From assembly GCF_022539665.2 (NCBI RefSeq), contig NC_081335.1, positions 2,356,001 to 2,420,000 of the forward strand: DNA of 64,000 bases. The letters are read 5' to 3'. Positions 1 to 14,282 of the stretch are shown here, in pieces. Within the stretch, counting starts at the first letter, position 1. Each line of letters opens with the position of its first letter. The stretch is from Daphnia carinata. Taxonomy: Eukaryota; Arthropoda; Branchiopoda; Diplostraca; Daphniidae. The notes beneath the pieces were generated by a model. It saw nothing but the letters and a program-made list of their open reading frames with translations. It was not told the DNA's origin and searched no databases. The position numbers were made by a program, and so were the translations under genes.

Positions 1-757
1 TCGAAATTTGTGAGGGCCTTTTTCTCTTGAAAAAAAAAAAAAAAACGAAAATTGTTTTTTCAATAAACGATCAATGAACTTTTTGGCCATGTTTCCAAAC
101 TGTTGGCTATCGTTTCAGGTAAACAACAAAAGGAAAACAAGAAAAAAAAAGGGGTAGATGAATGTTCGCTTGTTTTGGTCTTGTTCATTCGTCTTTTTTC
201 TTGAAATTTCGACCTACCAGACGATCGTTTTCTAACGGGTTTTTTTCCTTTTCAGCTCGCCATATTTGACCTTGCAATTTGCGTATTAATTAGTTAATGT
301 TATTATCTTTTCTTTTTTTCCAACTAAAATTGGGAGGCATTTATTAAAAAAAAAAAAAAAAAGAAAGACGTAAAAGGACAGGGTCCCCCACAATAGGAAA
401 ATAACAGGAAAAGAATAGCGGAGTCATGTTAATGAACGTACAAACGTGGGTTTATTTTTAAAATAACTAGTTTAGATGTCACCTGAAACTCATGTCTTTT
501 CTGATAACTCTTTGGCCATTTCCTGTTGTTTCACTTTGTGTTTCTCTAAGAACGACCCTGATTTCTTTTTAAATTGCAGCGTTGTGTTTCATTCGTCGAA
601 AGTTTGCTGCCCACTTTCTCGACACGTTAGCTCCATTATTTTCTCGATTCGATTTTGTTTGCCTTTGTTCTCGAGTCCGATCAAAAGAAAAATGGGTAGC
701 AACCGAAAGTTTTGAAAATTCCCTTTTTTCTTACTCTTGGAATTTTCAAAGAACAAG

Positions 758-802
<45 letters not shown>
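758..802. repeat. 45-nt A homopolymer
   Basis: It is the longest uninterrupted homopolymer noticed. Runs of ten or more A or T occur throughout the window, often several per kilobase. There is no target-site duplication or retroposed body upstream that would mark a processed copy. Confidence 0.95.
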
Positions 803-805
<3 letters not shown>

Positions 806-3800
806 GAAAGTGAATGTGAGAACTGTTGGCAGACCGCACGGTTGATTTCCTACTAGAAAAATCGACGAACGAAATTGATGATGTACAAGGAAAAAAGATA
901 AAAATAAATATATAGGTGGATGACCGTCGGCGGTGTAGGCATGTTTTTTCAGAGCTCCATTTCTCGTGTTTGCATTTGATGATGCGTCTACACAAGGCGC
1001 TCTTGTTATAAAGCTGCCATCATAAATTTTTTTTTTGTTGTTGTTATGTTGTTCTCATATTGTAGATTGATGGTTCGTGTCAGTTGAATCGTAACGAACG
1101 CGCTTGTCGATTTTTGCCGACGCAAGCAGTGATTTCGTTCCATTACGTACAGACTCAATAGGATTTCGTTCAAGTCCTTGCTGTTGTTGCAAACGGTTTG
1201 CGGTGTGTCAATTGTTTCCGTCGTCCACTTTGCGAGTCCACAAAGTATTTCTGCTTATTGTTCGTGAGGCCATTGAAAGAAAACAATTTTTTGGGGGAGG
1301 GGAGGGGGGGGGACCTGCGTTAAAAAAAAAAAAACAGGGATGCGAACAAACTCCTGTTTCTTTTTTTAAACGTCCGTCTGGCCATCTTCCGTGCCGATCC
1401 ATGTGGAAAACGAGCACCATATTTTTCCCGCGCTCAGCCCGAAAGATGGAAACCCGCGACGGAATGGCGTCCTTTATTATTTTTTTTTTTCTTGGTTGGG
1501 GCGGAGGGGAGGAATCTTAACAACATTTCGTGAGAACGAGGTTGGGTCTTTAAAAAAAAAAAATGCCAATACAGTAACACGACGGACCCATTAGAAATAG
1601 GAATTTTTTTTTTTTTTGCGGGGTTAGATGTTCCAGCACAAAAAGTATTGCGCGTACATGGGAAACGTTGACGTTCGGACTAATAAAATAAGTTGGTCAA
1701 CAGACCGCTAGATTTCATTTCTTTTATGGAGTTGCTGATGGCTCGTTACATACGTCGATATCGGAATCGATGAAGATAATTGTGAGGCCACATCTATTTA
1801 TTTATTTTTTTTTTTTCAAAAAGGTGGGGCCCCTCTTAATCGTCTTCCGCTATCGGAATAGTCCCCGATGTGGTCTAAAAAGAAAATTGCATTTCAAACT
1901 GGTCGATTCAAAAGGAGGAAGTCGTCGAGTATTGAAATGTTTGCGACCGCAACGCGTTCGTGCCCGATGTCGCACGTTGTATTAAGTACCTCCATTACTC
2001 TCCCAGCGGCGTGGTAATCGACTTGGTAATGTGGATCGTGAGTCGGGACGAAAGGAAATCAGCAGGGAATTTTTTTTTTTTTTTAGAAAAGGAGAAAATA
2101 GAAACAAAATTATTGAAGAAGTCCGCGGTCGTGTCGCAATAAGCGTGTTATTCTCTGCGGGGGAGGGCTCGGTTTTTGGTTGATATTGTTAAATTGTTGT
2201 GTTTCACAAATAATAAACTGAAGCGGGGGGGGGACTCCTCAAGATTTCCAAAACGGAACTTGTAACAACTATGAAAACGAATTTTGCGATCCGTTGCCAA
2301 AATTCGTTTTCAAAGTTCATTTCAATTCTCCAGCCAGGAACTTTTTCTTTTTACGATGTTTTTTTTTTTTTTTGGAGCCCTCTTTTTTGTTGTTGAGACG
2401 GACGAAACACATCACCGTCTTTTATTTAAGTATGTAACGGTTCCGCCGGTCTTTTGTCGAATCCAACAAACATCGTCTTCCGAGATGGGATTCAAAACTC
2501 CTTTGAAAATGTGTTTCTCTCTTTTTTTGGATGTTGCAATCTGCTTAGCGATTTGTATGAGAACAAAACGTTTTGAATGATATCACACCTTTTGTCAACG
2601 AAGGGAGATGACTACGCTTATTAACTCTGGATACAAAACGTTTAAACATTTGTTGCTTCATATTTTCGAAGGAAAAAAAAAACAATTTTTCTTTTTCCAG
2701 CCGTAACTTACCGTTATCGCATTGTCCAGAGCTTATGACGCAAAAGTGTAGTATCTAATAACTAAAATACGTTTTTCTTTGCTGGCCGAAGCTTATTATT
2801 TTCTTTTCGTTTTTTTTTTCAGAGTACATTTAGACGCGTAACATATCTAGTACAAGTAACTGCTTACGGTAGTACGCAAAGGCTCTCTCTCACGCGGGTT
2901 TGATTCATAACCGTCTGTTAATATTTCCGAGTCGTCTTTTAACGACAACACCACAAATACAGCCGTACCGTTAGTCGATTGTTTTTTTGTTTTTTTCGAC
3001 GTTTGCCTCCTGTCTCTTTGCTGTTTTTTTTTTTTTCTTTCGTTCATTGTTGTTGCCCAAAGATGTAAAGCCGGACTAAGAAACAAAACAAAAAAAAAGG
3101 ACAATGAGTTTTTTTTTTCGTTCCTTTGCCGTCTTTTTTCATCAAAGTGTTATTAACATATCGCATAAATTTCTCGGGACGGAACTATCCTGCACGAAAT
3201 AACGACAGCCACGTTCTCTCGCGATGACTTAGACGACCCCAACACAAAAAGCCTTTTCGCTCTCACATTTTTTTTTTTTTTTTGTGTGTTTTGACGAAAC
3301 AAAAGAAACGAGATTAAGCGGAAAAAAAAAAGTAGATGATCTTGTTTTGTTTTCACCGTTATTGCGAACTGTGGTGGCCACTGCGACATTGCGCCTTGCA
3401 TTCCAAACACGAGGGGAGGCAATGCTTTTCTAACATTCCAAAGCTGATGATATTTTTCACGCGGGACCGGATCAAATCGCTTTGGAAAGCTCCTCGATTT
3501 TTTTTTTCTTTAGATTGAGTTCAAAATGATTATTTGAATGTAGATTTGATATGCTCTCTACTGTTTGGTTTCGCTTCTTTTTGCCCGCACGGCGGAAAAA
3601 AAAAAAACGCGAAATTTGACAAACCAAAAAGAAAAGCGACACGTTTTTTTAAAAATGCATTTCTCCACCTAAAGCGCAAATAGGCAAAAACATGCAACCG
3701 ACGTGCGTACGGTTTTGGCTTTCCCTTCTCACCGGAAAGTGTCAAGACGATGAACGAAACGCTAAACGAGAAGGGAAATTTTATTTTTGGTTACCTTATT

Positions 3801-6800
3801 TTTTTTTTTCTTCCACCTGCTTAGACGTTTGATGTCAGCTCACGTCTCTCGTTTCTCTTTGCTGATGCGCGGACTTTTTGTTTTCTTTAGTGAGTCGACA
3901 CGACCCCCGTATGACTCTCTCTTCTTCCAGTTTGTCCCACTTTGTGCGTTTTCTCTTTCACCTTCTTGACCGAGTCGCGTTTTTTGATTTATTAAATCAA
4001 CAACATGACGAAATAACCATTTTTTTTGTGTATGTGTGTGCCTTTAGAAAGAATTTGGCTTTCTTGGTCATTTGATGATTCAAATTCACAAGAATTCCCG
4101 CGTTAAACAAACGCTGTTTGACGACAGGTTGTTTCTCTGTCATTTTTTTTTTTATCGACGAAGGGTGCCGTTATGTGTTTTATTTACGTACTCGTTGTTG
4201 GCGAGTCCATCATATCTTTGCGTGTCCTGATGGATAATTTTCCTTTAAATCTACCGCCGATTCTTTGCAATTTTTTTTTTCAAAAAAGAATTCGTTCCTC
4301 TGCATTATCGCTGAATGTGTCGTTTTCGCCAATTCGTTATGAACGACAAACAGCTGCTGCCAACTGTGGAAAATGAAAACAGTTGTCAGGAAGGGAGATC
4401 GTACATTAATCATTCACGTTGTTTGTTGGTGGGCCTCGCCGCTCCACTCCCGTTTCTGCCGGCGCATTCTTTTGATTCAGCGTCCGAAGAATTTCTTTTT
4501 TTTAACGGTTGCAACGTCTAATCGTTGATGGCCTTGATCACGTTCCAGTTACCGCTGTACATGGCTGATACGGTACGCAAAGATAATCGTTATTGTCCCC
4601 ATTCTAATGAAAACAAAAAAAACAACACACAAACGATACTAGAAGTCGAGTAGAAATGTAGCGCGTTTCAAGGTAACCACCGTTCAAATATGAAGAACAA
4701 AAAAAGAACAACTTTCTCGTCTTGAGCTCTAGTTTTTTTTTTTTTTTTTGTTCAACGAAAAAAAAAACGAGGATGGCCACGAGCCAAATTTATTTTTTTC
4801 GCTCGTCTTCTCGTTTGAAATTTCTTCTTTTCTCGTGATTATAGTCATCAAGGCGGACTAGGAACGCCCTGCAGGATCATCTGAGCCACATCATCATTCA
4901 CAGGCGAACCAGTCCGCCGTATTTTTTGTTTGCCCCCGCTGTTTTCTTATTTTTTCTATAGACACGTACATATATATAATATATATATATATATTTCGCC
5001 GCGTGTCCGACACGATTTCAAATGATAGACTGCACACTTGTGTATGTACGGCGACTCTAGGTGGTATCGCTAAAAACATTTCCGTGTATTCGTCTGGCTA
5101 GATTCAAAGTCGAATTTCAGTTGGGTCCGAGCCATCGAGCCAACGGCATTTACCGCATTACTCAACTTCTAGCGCACGCAGTTGTATCGAAGTCGTCGAG
5201 TAAGATCATAATGTCTTATGCGTACATACATCAAAAAGTGGGAACGACGGCAAGAAAGGGCCGGCAGGTGTAACTTGAAATGCTCTGAGACAGTTAGCCC
5301 AAGACCTTTTGCGCATTTTGGAATTGAAGAACCATTTTTCAATCGGTGCGTGAAATCATAGGAAAACAGCGGAGGTTAAAAGCCCGTCAGCAGTGGGACA
5401 ATGCTCTTGAAAAGATTCCACATCACACGTCATTTACTCATCGAGGATCATTTGATTATAAACGATCTTTTATTTTTTTTTTTTATCTTGTTGATTGTGG
5501 CTTTTGGCCGTCGTTCAAATTTCCTCCGAGCGCATCGACGATAGGCTGAGGTCGCCATTGCCGACACCTCGTCGACACACATTTCTCTTTGAATTCCTCA
5601 TTGATTTTTCTATTACAAGCGAATGAAGTGTTAATCTTTCGATCTTTTTTTTTTTATAGCGCAATTGTTTTACATCTAGACGCGTGATATTGCGGGTTCG
5701 TGATTTTGTATCGGAACCCGTCAAGACTATTGATGAAATGTACCGTACGTTGACGCTTCGATAGCACGTCTGGGGTGGTCTCGATTGTGCCGTTCACCAA
5801 GATATTTAACTATAGAAGACCAAAGAAAAAAAAAAATAAAATAAAATAGAGGCGCATGATAAATAGCATGAAAAAATTCAGACCACTGCGGTGCATCTAG
5901 TTCCCAACGTCGTCCGTGCGCGGTTTTTCCCGCTACCGGACGAGTTTTTGCTATTCAAGTCGAACGATTAGACCATCCCGGTCGCACTCTTTTTCTTTTT
6001 TTTTTTTTCTAAATAATAATTTAAAAAATACCATGATGGAGATGCGTGGGGGGATAGGCTGTTGAAGGGAGGACAAGCTGTCGTGTACGCGTGAAGGATC
6101 GTGCGGTTTTTATTATCTTCTTCGTTTCCAAGCTTATTATTAATTTCCATGAAATTCAATACGACCGTCCAGTTCGTTTCACCCGAAATGTTGCGTACCC
6201 TATTTTCTTTATTACATTGACTTTGTCAGAAAAAAAAAATAGACAGAACGGTCGTGTGATGTTCATGCACCGTGTAGCTTCAAGGTGTTGGAGCTATCGA
6301 AACAGCTTTTCTCCTTTTCGCAGGCCGTCGTGTACGTGTGGGATTTTTTTTTCTTCTTCTTCTTCTTCTTCTTCTTCACGATTGGATGACATTTTTTTCT
6401 TGTAGCAAGGCCGGCGCTCGGAACAAATAACCGTTTTTGAGTACACATTTTTACTGTTAGTTTACGTCGCCACTTTGAATTTGTTCTTAATCAAATGTGG
6501 CAAAGAAAAATGCTTGGTAATCTGCGTGCAATTAAAGGGGACTGTTATGCTGCACTTTAGCGCGTTATGGGCAGATGTGTTTAGAATTTTAAAAAGAAAA
6601 AGGAGACAAACGTGCGTTCATATTCCCGTATTCAAATTTGTTTTTGTTTTTTTATCGCGCAGTCATTATGCGTTTTGATGCGGTCCGCTATTCATCTTTG
6701 AGACGTTTGCGCGCCCACCGAAATACTGACGATGGCCAATCTTTCTTCAATCTTTTGAATATGTATTGGCTTGTTTCCTCTCTTCTTTTTTTCTTTCTTT

Positions 6801-7933
6801 CTCGTATCATTGACAGCCGTTTTGTATTCAAGAGAATGGGGGGGAGCTGCCGATCAAACTTCTTTTTTTTTCCCTCTTGTACACAGAAATTGTTTTTGTT
6901 TTGCTTCGTGTTGCAAGTTCAGGGCGCCCACCTCCCGAAAACCGATCATTCATGACGACCAACCGCAGAGAGTAACAGAAAAAAAAAATATAGGAATGTG
7001 TTTCTTCTCAGTCGGTTTACTTATTTTAGCCGAATCGGCCTCCCCCTTCTTTATCTAACTGTACATACACGTGAACTGACGACCAATATTGATGCGGAAC
7101 TCGCGGGGGGAAAAAAATATTGGGGACAAACGACGGAGAATGTAACATCCTTTTTGGCAACCGAAAAAAAAAAAAAAGATAGATATGGCATCACAGACAC
7201 ACATCGCATGTCGATGTGAAGATTGGGGGAATATTGCGGGATTGCGGTGCGTGTACACATCAACAAGAGAAGGCTAGAAAGAATTTGTTTTGAAAGAAAC
7301 ACAAGAGCAACCGTTTGTTACTTCACCCAATGAAAACCTACTTTTTTTTTTTTTTTTTCCTCTTGTCATTGGCGTGTACGTCTCACTTCGATGTGTTAGC
7401 CCGGAGGTGGTAGAGCGAACGCGGGTCAACGGGAAACGATTTGAACGAACGTGACACGTTTAAACGATTGAATGGGCTGACGGAGAACAACCTCTTCGCT
7501 CACAACGTCCTAGTAAAACTTGTCCCTGTCATTTCCAGCGCCCGAAACAATTGATTGGAAATAATAACGTTAAGTGGCGCATTGTCGGCGTGAGTTTTTC
7601 GTGAAAAACGTTTTTTTCTGACGTCGGCAATCCACCACATGCCGTGTGTCGTGATTGTATACCTTTCGGCCTTTTTTTTTTTCAATTGAACATTTTAAAG
7701 TGGAAATTCTATTTTTTTTTTTTTTAAACCATGGGTATATCACCAATGACGACCATCAGCGTCCCTTTTTTTTATGGAGTGACGATGACACCTTTAGTGT
7801 AAAATCATTAAAAAAAAAAAAAAAAGGCTTGAGGTGCATTGACGAATCTGTCCATTAGGCGTTTTTTTGTGCTAGTGCTACAGCAGTTTCTATAGCTCGT
7901 TAACGTTTAATGTTCGACGCCATCCCATTTTTT

Positions 7934-7959
7934 TCTCTCTCTCTCTCTCTCTCTCTCTC
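7934..7959. repeat. (CT)n microsatellite
   Basis: Thirteen TC units. Long CT/GA tracts are potential GAGA-factor sites in arthropods. Confidence 0.95.
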
Positions 7960-9302
7960 CTTTCCTTGAAAAAAAAAAAAAGAGAAATGATAATACGTGT
8001 ACGGGATCTAACTATTTTTAGTTTTCTCCGTGAAGTATTATTATTTTGGTCGGTGCCGTCCTCCCTCCCATCACCACCAAGGCACATCTGTTGGACGTGC
8101 CAACAGTCACTCACAGGTTTGGTTCTGCGTGATTTCCGTGTTTTTTTTTGTTTTCCTTTTTTATTTTGTCCGCCGTCCGCCTGCTATTAAATGAACTCGG
8201 GATGAGATAATTTTAACACACACGCGGGCGGAACAACAACCGCTGTCTTAGTTAGCTTCACAGCTCATACAGCAAAGGGGGGGGGGGAATGAGGTTCCGT
8301 CATAACACAACAAAGAAACACACAGTGTGTGTGTGTGTGTCTATAAACACGAATGATGAGACTTTTCAGTAGGATTGTTCTGTATGTCCGAATGATGGGG
8401 GGCGTTAAACTCGGTATTATTTCTTTTCTTTGAATTCCCTTTTTCTTTTCCCCCCGTAAGCTCAGTGTATTTTTTTTTTTTTTTTTTTTTGGCCAAGAAG
8501 AACCGGTTGGTTAATTTACATTTATTTTTCTTTGTCGTCATTTTCCGGTTCATCAAGATACCAGCATTATTTTTGATGTGTTTGTTGGTCTCTGCGCTCT
8601 TGTGTTGAGCTGTAATTCTACACACGTCATGCATCCCTTTTAATATTTACCTACTGGGTATTCTGCAAGTGTCAGGCCTTTTATGCGCTTTTGGGGCGTT
8701 TCTTTACCGAAGTTTTTAACGACTTGGGCTTGTTTTTGATTTAGGATCTCCTCCTTATTCAGATTGTTTTTTGTTTTTTCTTAGAGGAGTAAATCATGTT
8801 GATGAAAATCTTTCGCTGCGCAGTGACATATGTTTTTCTAAAAACAGTCATTGTCTTTGCCTATTGATGCGTGGTTTTAAGACACTGTTTTGATGTTTCG
8901 TGCCCAACTCTATAACCGGCCATTGCGCCATATATTTCAAAATACTGACCTAAAAAAAAATAAGGATCGGAATGCGTACGAATAGAAACGGAGTGCATTT
9001 AATCGTATTGAAGATCGTTTGTTCATCCGATTAGCGGATCGGCACGGTGGTTCAGCCGTTGCTCAAACAGGTTAGCAGTATGTATGACATTTAGATCGTT
9101 TCTGATTCAAGCGAACTGAAACGGAACAAAAAATTGATGGTTGTCGTGACATTTTTTGACCGTACTTTTCACCGAGTTGGCGTTCCTGTTTTTTTTTTCT
9201 CTCTAATCTTCTACATTTTTTTTTCTTGAATTGATTTCCGAGAAAATTTGTATTGCTTTTTATCTCTTCACGGGGCTCACGCTAGCATGATTTCGCGTTC
9301 AC

Positions 9303-9313
9303 CACTAGATGGC
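9303..9313 (+). promoter_or_regulatory. CTCF-like motif copy 1
   Basis: CACTAGATGGC followed by G. It matches the arthropod CTCF-type core as I remember it (roughly CNCTAGATGGCGC). A second, weaker copy lies 65 bp downstream at 9368-9378 (CGCTAGATGTC). Confidence 0.4.
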
Positions 9314-9367
9314 GAATGTTGCTGGGGACCAACCTCTTTTTTTCGTTCAACTGTTGTTAAAACTTTT

Positions 9368-9378
9368 CGCTAGATGTC
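9368..9378 (+). promoter_or_regulatory. CTCF-like motif copy 2
   Basis: CGCTAGATGTC has a T where the other strong copies carry G. It lies in the same orientation and close to copy 1. Confidence 0.3.
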
Positions 9379-10393
9379 TCTTCGTTCCAATTTTCACGAT
9401 TGCTTATTTTTATGTTTATTTTTAATTTTTTTTTTTGGCCGGACGCTGTTTAAAATCGGCAGGAGATCGACGAATAATTGAATAGATTTTTTTGTGTTGC
9501 GCCTCAACTCCCAACGGCGATCGTTTACCACCTTAGATAATATTTCCAATTCCAGCAAAGTTGTCATCGCTAAGCAGAATAGCGCCTTCTTTAAAAACGA
9601 TTCGGTTTCGCATCAATAAAAACATGCGGAATGGTGGACGCCCTGTTGTAAACGCGTTTGTACGATCGAATAGAACAGCCCACAATGAGTGGCCCGTATT
9701 TTTCGCCGTGTTATCTCCTCCAAATTTAGTCGGACATGTTTGTTTGCATCGTTATTATCTGCCATGGAAACGTAGTATTTAGGCGAACAGTTCATTTAAA
9801 TTTGCCCTTCTGTATCGGCCGCTGAGTAATTAGTCAAACTTTAAAAGGTTAACGTAGAAACAAATTTTCATTGGGTAATTTCTGACTGACTCCGCCAAAG
9901 AACGTCAAGGTTGTACCGTCGTAAAAATGTTCAAGTAGGGACGCAGTCCTCCTCCCACGGTCCCTTTTGCGCTCATCGCATCTGCGCGTTTCAAAAACAA
10001 ACGGAGTAAATAAATAAAAAAAAAAAACAACAAAAATTACAGGGCTAAAAGTATACGGCCGATACGTGCCGTGTAGCATTTTACAAATCTATGCAAAATC
10101 GACGGGAAAATGGTGTCGGAGATGTGAGAACACGGATCGTGCATGCTGTGCTTCCTGGTAGGCGCGTTGCGTCACCCGATTACGCACGCACCTGTGGATT
10201 TCATCGCTTTATCACTCGTACACCGTGCGCTTTATCACGTAGGGGTCACGGGGTTTTTCGTATTCTAACTGCGCAATATCCTTATTCTTTACCTCCTCTT
10301 GCATGTGTGTTTATTGCACGGGGAAAACCAAAAACGAAAAGAAAAAAAGGGCATTGAAAATTCGAGAATTTTTGTTCGACTTTTTAAATTATC

Positions 10394-10404
10394 CGCTAGA
10401 TGGC
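10394..10404 (+). promoter_or_regulatory. CTCF-like motif copy 3
   Basis: CGCTAGATGGC preceded by C, in a region relatively free of homopolymers. Same orientation as the other copies. Confidence 0.4.
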
Positions 10405-11873
10405 TCTGATGTGTCGGTAACGTTCGTGAAAAAACGAACGAAATCACTGTAAACTGTGGATAGGCGGGCGTCTTGTCGGACACCTCGCGGTTGACAGGCG
10501 CCCCACCGTCTTTGTAAATGAAACATTCCGGCAGCGCTGTATGGCCAGCTGCGCTAGCGGCCATCAATTAATTGATGGAAAGTAGGTTGTTCTCATTCTA
10601 ACTGGCAGACTCTACATTTTTCTGCTATTAAAATACAAATAGATAAAGTTTCTTTTTGCTTGCGCCTTTCGTGTACGAATATCATAACCATAAATTTGTT
10701 CTTCATTCTTTTTGTTTCCGACTATGGAAGAGTGAGAGAGAAAGAGAGGAAAAAAAAAAAAAAATAGACGAAGAGAGCACCGAAAACCGCGCCCCGTTGG
10801 CCCCTGCCGTCCGCACACTATTCGGGGAATTTGTTTTTAAGGCATTCATTTGGTGCAGCAACTTTCCTTGGCTGTTGCACGAACTCGCGTGCATAATTAC
10901 ATTCGATACAGTCACCCGAGTGCGAGGCGTATATATCACGAGAGGAGAGATCGTTTCTCTTTTTTTTTTTTTTTTTCTTTCCGCCTCTTCCCGTCTCCCG
11001 AAATTATTGTCCAGTTATGAAATGTGTTCAACCGAATTGTTATGCGCACAGTAGGGTCCTCGTTAAATAATAAAAAAAAAAAGGCGAAGAAAAAAAAAAA
11101 GGAAAACGAAAAACAACAACATGTGGAATTTTTCCAAAACCATAGAACATCTCGAACTCGTCTAGAAATTTGATTTTTTATGATTTGAAAAAATTTGCAT
11201 GGAAGCATGAATAGGAAAATGCAATTCATCTTTTTTTTTCCGCTGGCCGCCACAGCTTTACGGGTCATTTTTGAGGGAACGTTCGGAAAACCGGTCCGCT
11301 TCGAACCTTGGCCAATGCTCATGCGTGCAAAAGCTAATTGAACAAGTTGTTGATCGCACTTGGCGATTGTCTCGGATTAATTCCTATCGAGCTTATGGTA
11401 TGACTTGATTACCTTGTCCAGTCAACTTTGAATGTCATCGTCAAAGTTTTCGCTTCCCCATCAACAGCAAGTGAATGAATCGACCAAGGACTCGATTTGA
11501 AAACAAAAATTAGGACTTCTTTTTTCATTTTTTTTTTACGTCAACGTTTTTGTTTGAACGCTCCAGGCATCCTCCCCCCCCCCCCGCACTATAAAAAACC
11601 AATTTGTCATTGTTACGTTTATCTTTTGTTTCAAATTTTTTAATTGCCCTGATATTCCTCCAAGTCAACTGTCATGATTTATTAACTGAAGGACCATCTC
11701 CATCCCCCCCCCCCCTCTTCAAATCATTTCTTTGCCGCAAAAATGTAAACTTCTTTTTAAGGGAACGAAAAAAAAAAAATGATTGTTCTTCTTTTTGTTT
11801 CCTTCGTTTGCAAGTGAGGTCATATCATTTGGAGTAGAAAACATTTCTTTCTTTGATGGCAACACATAAAGCT

Positions 11874-11879
<6 letters not shown>

Positions 11880-11909
<30 letters not shown>
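11880..11909. repeat. (CT)n microsatellite
   Basis: Fifteen CT units about 650 bp upstream of the first RhoGEF exon seen. Confidence 0.95.
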
Positions 11910-11912
<3 letters not shown>

Positions 11913-12561
11913 CTTTGCATGTGCCCTGGTAATGACGTGCTAATCGGCGGTTTATTATTCTCAGGCCGCTTCTTTTGTTGTTGTTGTTGTTGTGTGGCTC
12001 GTTATTGCACCTCTCTATGTCGCAGATATGTCTGCCGAGCATTATTGCTCATGATGGTGGGGGCTACGTTATTATCGGCGCAAGGTCGGAACCCGATAGT
12101 TTAGGAGAGACCTTCGTCTTGTGGCTTTTTTCTTTGTTTTATCTTCGGCCTTTTCTTTTGCTCAGCGCATTCTTGTTGTATTCATTTCTCCTGCGTTTTT
12201 GTTGATGTTGTTGTTTAGTCTTTGTTTTATTAGCTTTCGGATTGCACACAATGGCCTTTTTCGCATCAGCCATTCGTCTCTTTTCCTTTTTTGTTGTTTT
12301 TTGGCTTATTTGAAAAACAAATGCGGCAACGTTGAGAACCGTCCGTTCTCCGTGACCAATCGACACGGACATTTATGGTAAATACGTGTAGCGCTAATAT
12401 GTGCGAACTTTCCAATCAGTTTCTCGTGAATGATTGATCGAGGGTCTTCAGACGCAACGGCCTTTTTTTTTTTTTTTTTTTTTACGTACATTCTGCTCAT
12501 CTGTCAACTTCTTTCAATTCATGTTAACTAATTCCGATGTGTTTCTTTTGCATTTCAATAG

Positions 12562-12751
12562 ATCACGTATGCCGGAAAGTGCACCGTCAGGCAGGCGGTC
12601 CAATCGGTGGCGCTCGAGCTGCACATCTGTGAATTCCGGCTGCGCATGAGCGACACCCTGGCCATCGTTTCGCCCGCCGCTGAGGTCTCCCTCTTGGACG
12701 GCGATACCGTCCTGTTGGAGGACGCCACCCGAGTCCGCGACGAACGTGGAG
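12562..12751 (+). CDS. RhoGEF gene, internal exon a (ubiquitin/RBD-like segment)
   Basis: The exon follows a CAATAG acceptor and ends at a perfect GTAAGT donor. It reads open in phase 0 for 63 codons and donates one base (G) to the next exon. Codons are strongly GC3-biased, unlike the flanks. The peptide starts ITYAGKCTVRQAVQSV and continues through FRLRMSDTLAIV and SLLDGDTVLLED: a strand, a helix, then strands. That order resembles ubiquitin-like Ras-binding domains, which precede the catalytic DH domain in some RhoGEFs. The fold call is inference from pattern alone. There is no in-frame start codon with upstream context, so earlier exons are expected. Confidence 0.88.
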
Positions 12752-14274
12752 GTAAGTCACCGCGTCCTGTTACAGAATAACAGAGCGGAGAGTTTATTAT
12801 TTTTTTTCTTTTAAATTCCCGCGGTTAATTTTATTTTTTTTTTTGATTTTCGTTGTGAACGTGATTACGTGTTAAGAGTTCGTAACGTGCTCTCGTTTTT
12901 CAATTACTCTGGCACCACCAATAACGTGGGTACAACTGAGCTCGATGCTTTAGATTTCGAGTGCAATCGTCGCCTCGTATTTAAATTCCGTGGGCGTTCG
13001 GCGGGGGTCGATGCTGAGTTCGTCCGACTGGTGTTGCCATAGAAATGGGTCCGTCCATTAGCGTTTGATTTATAGCTAAAAGAAAAGTAAAACGAATCCC
13101 ATTTGAAAGGAGTGAAATAAAAACAAAATCGTTTTATTTCTCATCGGTCACGCGATATCCGCGTTCGGAAAAGATGGAGGTTTGAAACATTCTTGAGTAA
13201 TGGCCAAATTGCTCGAACAAGAAGCGTTTTAACCGATTTCGCGGGCACTCCGAATATAAAAAATGAAATGTTTCGCAGTCCATTCCATTTTTCATATTCG
13301 CTAGGCATTCGAATAAACGTTTTTTATTTTTATCTGGCTTTGGAAAGAGGCAGGCAAAAATTAGCACAAACTGTGGGGGGAGTGAGAAATCCGGATGATT
13401 GACTCATGGCGGCACACACAACGATATACATGTATAAGGACATAACTTTTTTTTTTTTTTCCTGAATCTTTTATCGTTGCCTATATTATCTTCTATACAT
13501 TTTTCATCAACAAAATCCAAGGTCTTTTGATCGAGGCTACTGCCTCTTCCCAGCATAATTTTTTTCTTTTTGGTTTGCCCTGCTGATGAGGACATCAAGT
13601 AGCAGACTGACAGCTTAATCGCATTTTCCGATCAATCAAAAGTATTTATATCTCGTGAAAGTCAATTAAGGCACCGGCCGCTCGCATCTCCCGCTGTGAC
13701 GACTTTTTTCGGTTCCTTTTTTTTTTTTCTTTTTTTTTTTTTCTTTTTTTTTTTCTTTTTTGCCAAGCTCGTACTTAATGCTGGGGTGCATCCTGCATAG
13801 CCCCTTTAGGCAAAACATAGTTTTCCCTTTTTTTTTTTCTAATTTTCTCTCTCTGCTGGCGAATGGCGATTGTTACGCAGCTGATGATGAAATAAACACA
13901 GCAAGTCCTTCGCCCTCTGGCAGAAATGCAATGCCGAAAAAAAAAACTAAACAAACGAGGCACAGCTTTTGCCTTGTTGATGCAGCAATAGCTTAGGTCA
14001 GCCAGCGCCCGTTTGCCATAGTGAAAGTGCCATCATCATCCGCATTGGCTTGCCGCTCGTTATGTTTTTTTTTTTTTTTTTTTTTTTTTCTTATTTTCTT
14101 TTCTGACTCGATGATTATATCGCCCCAAAATGTGTACGGCTACAGTCCAATAAAAAACGGCCAATTTATTCCCGTAGTACACCCAAGAAAGGCACTTGTG
14201 TGCGTGTGTGTCGATGAATTTTTGATGATGAATCAACATAACCGCCCAACAAGAGCCCGAATCAATGATCCAGA

Positions 14275-14282
14275 TGACGTCA
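14275..14282. promoter_or_regulatory. CRE (TGACGTCA)
   Basis: A full palindromic CREB/ATF site in the first RhoGEF intron seen here, flanked by mixed sequence. No core promoter was seen beside it. Confidence 0.3.

Larger units (their letters stand above)
1..12561. other. Non-coding DNA upstream of the first RhoGEF exon
   Basis: I see no supportable exon here. The open frames are short, mostly poly-Phe or poly-Lys from T and A runs, and lack paired splice sites with coding-like codon use. The stretch holds the longest homopolymer I found (A-run 758-802), CT repeats at 7934-7959 and 11880-11909, a GT repeat at 8325-8340, a TA repeat near 4970-4995 and a TTC repeat at 6351-6376. From about 8640 to 10570 homopolymers are sparser, and three CTCF-like motifs lie there. 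Because the first exon found begins with an acceptor and no start codon, this is most simply intron or 5' region of that gene. Confidence 0.7.

Noticed and set aside
9041-9110. Sequence resembling a tRNA-derived SINE head (GGCACGGTGGTTCAG)
   Set aside because: No B box, poly(A) tail or second copy in the window.
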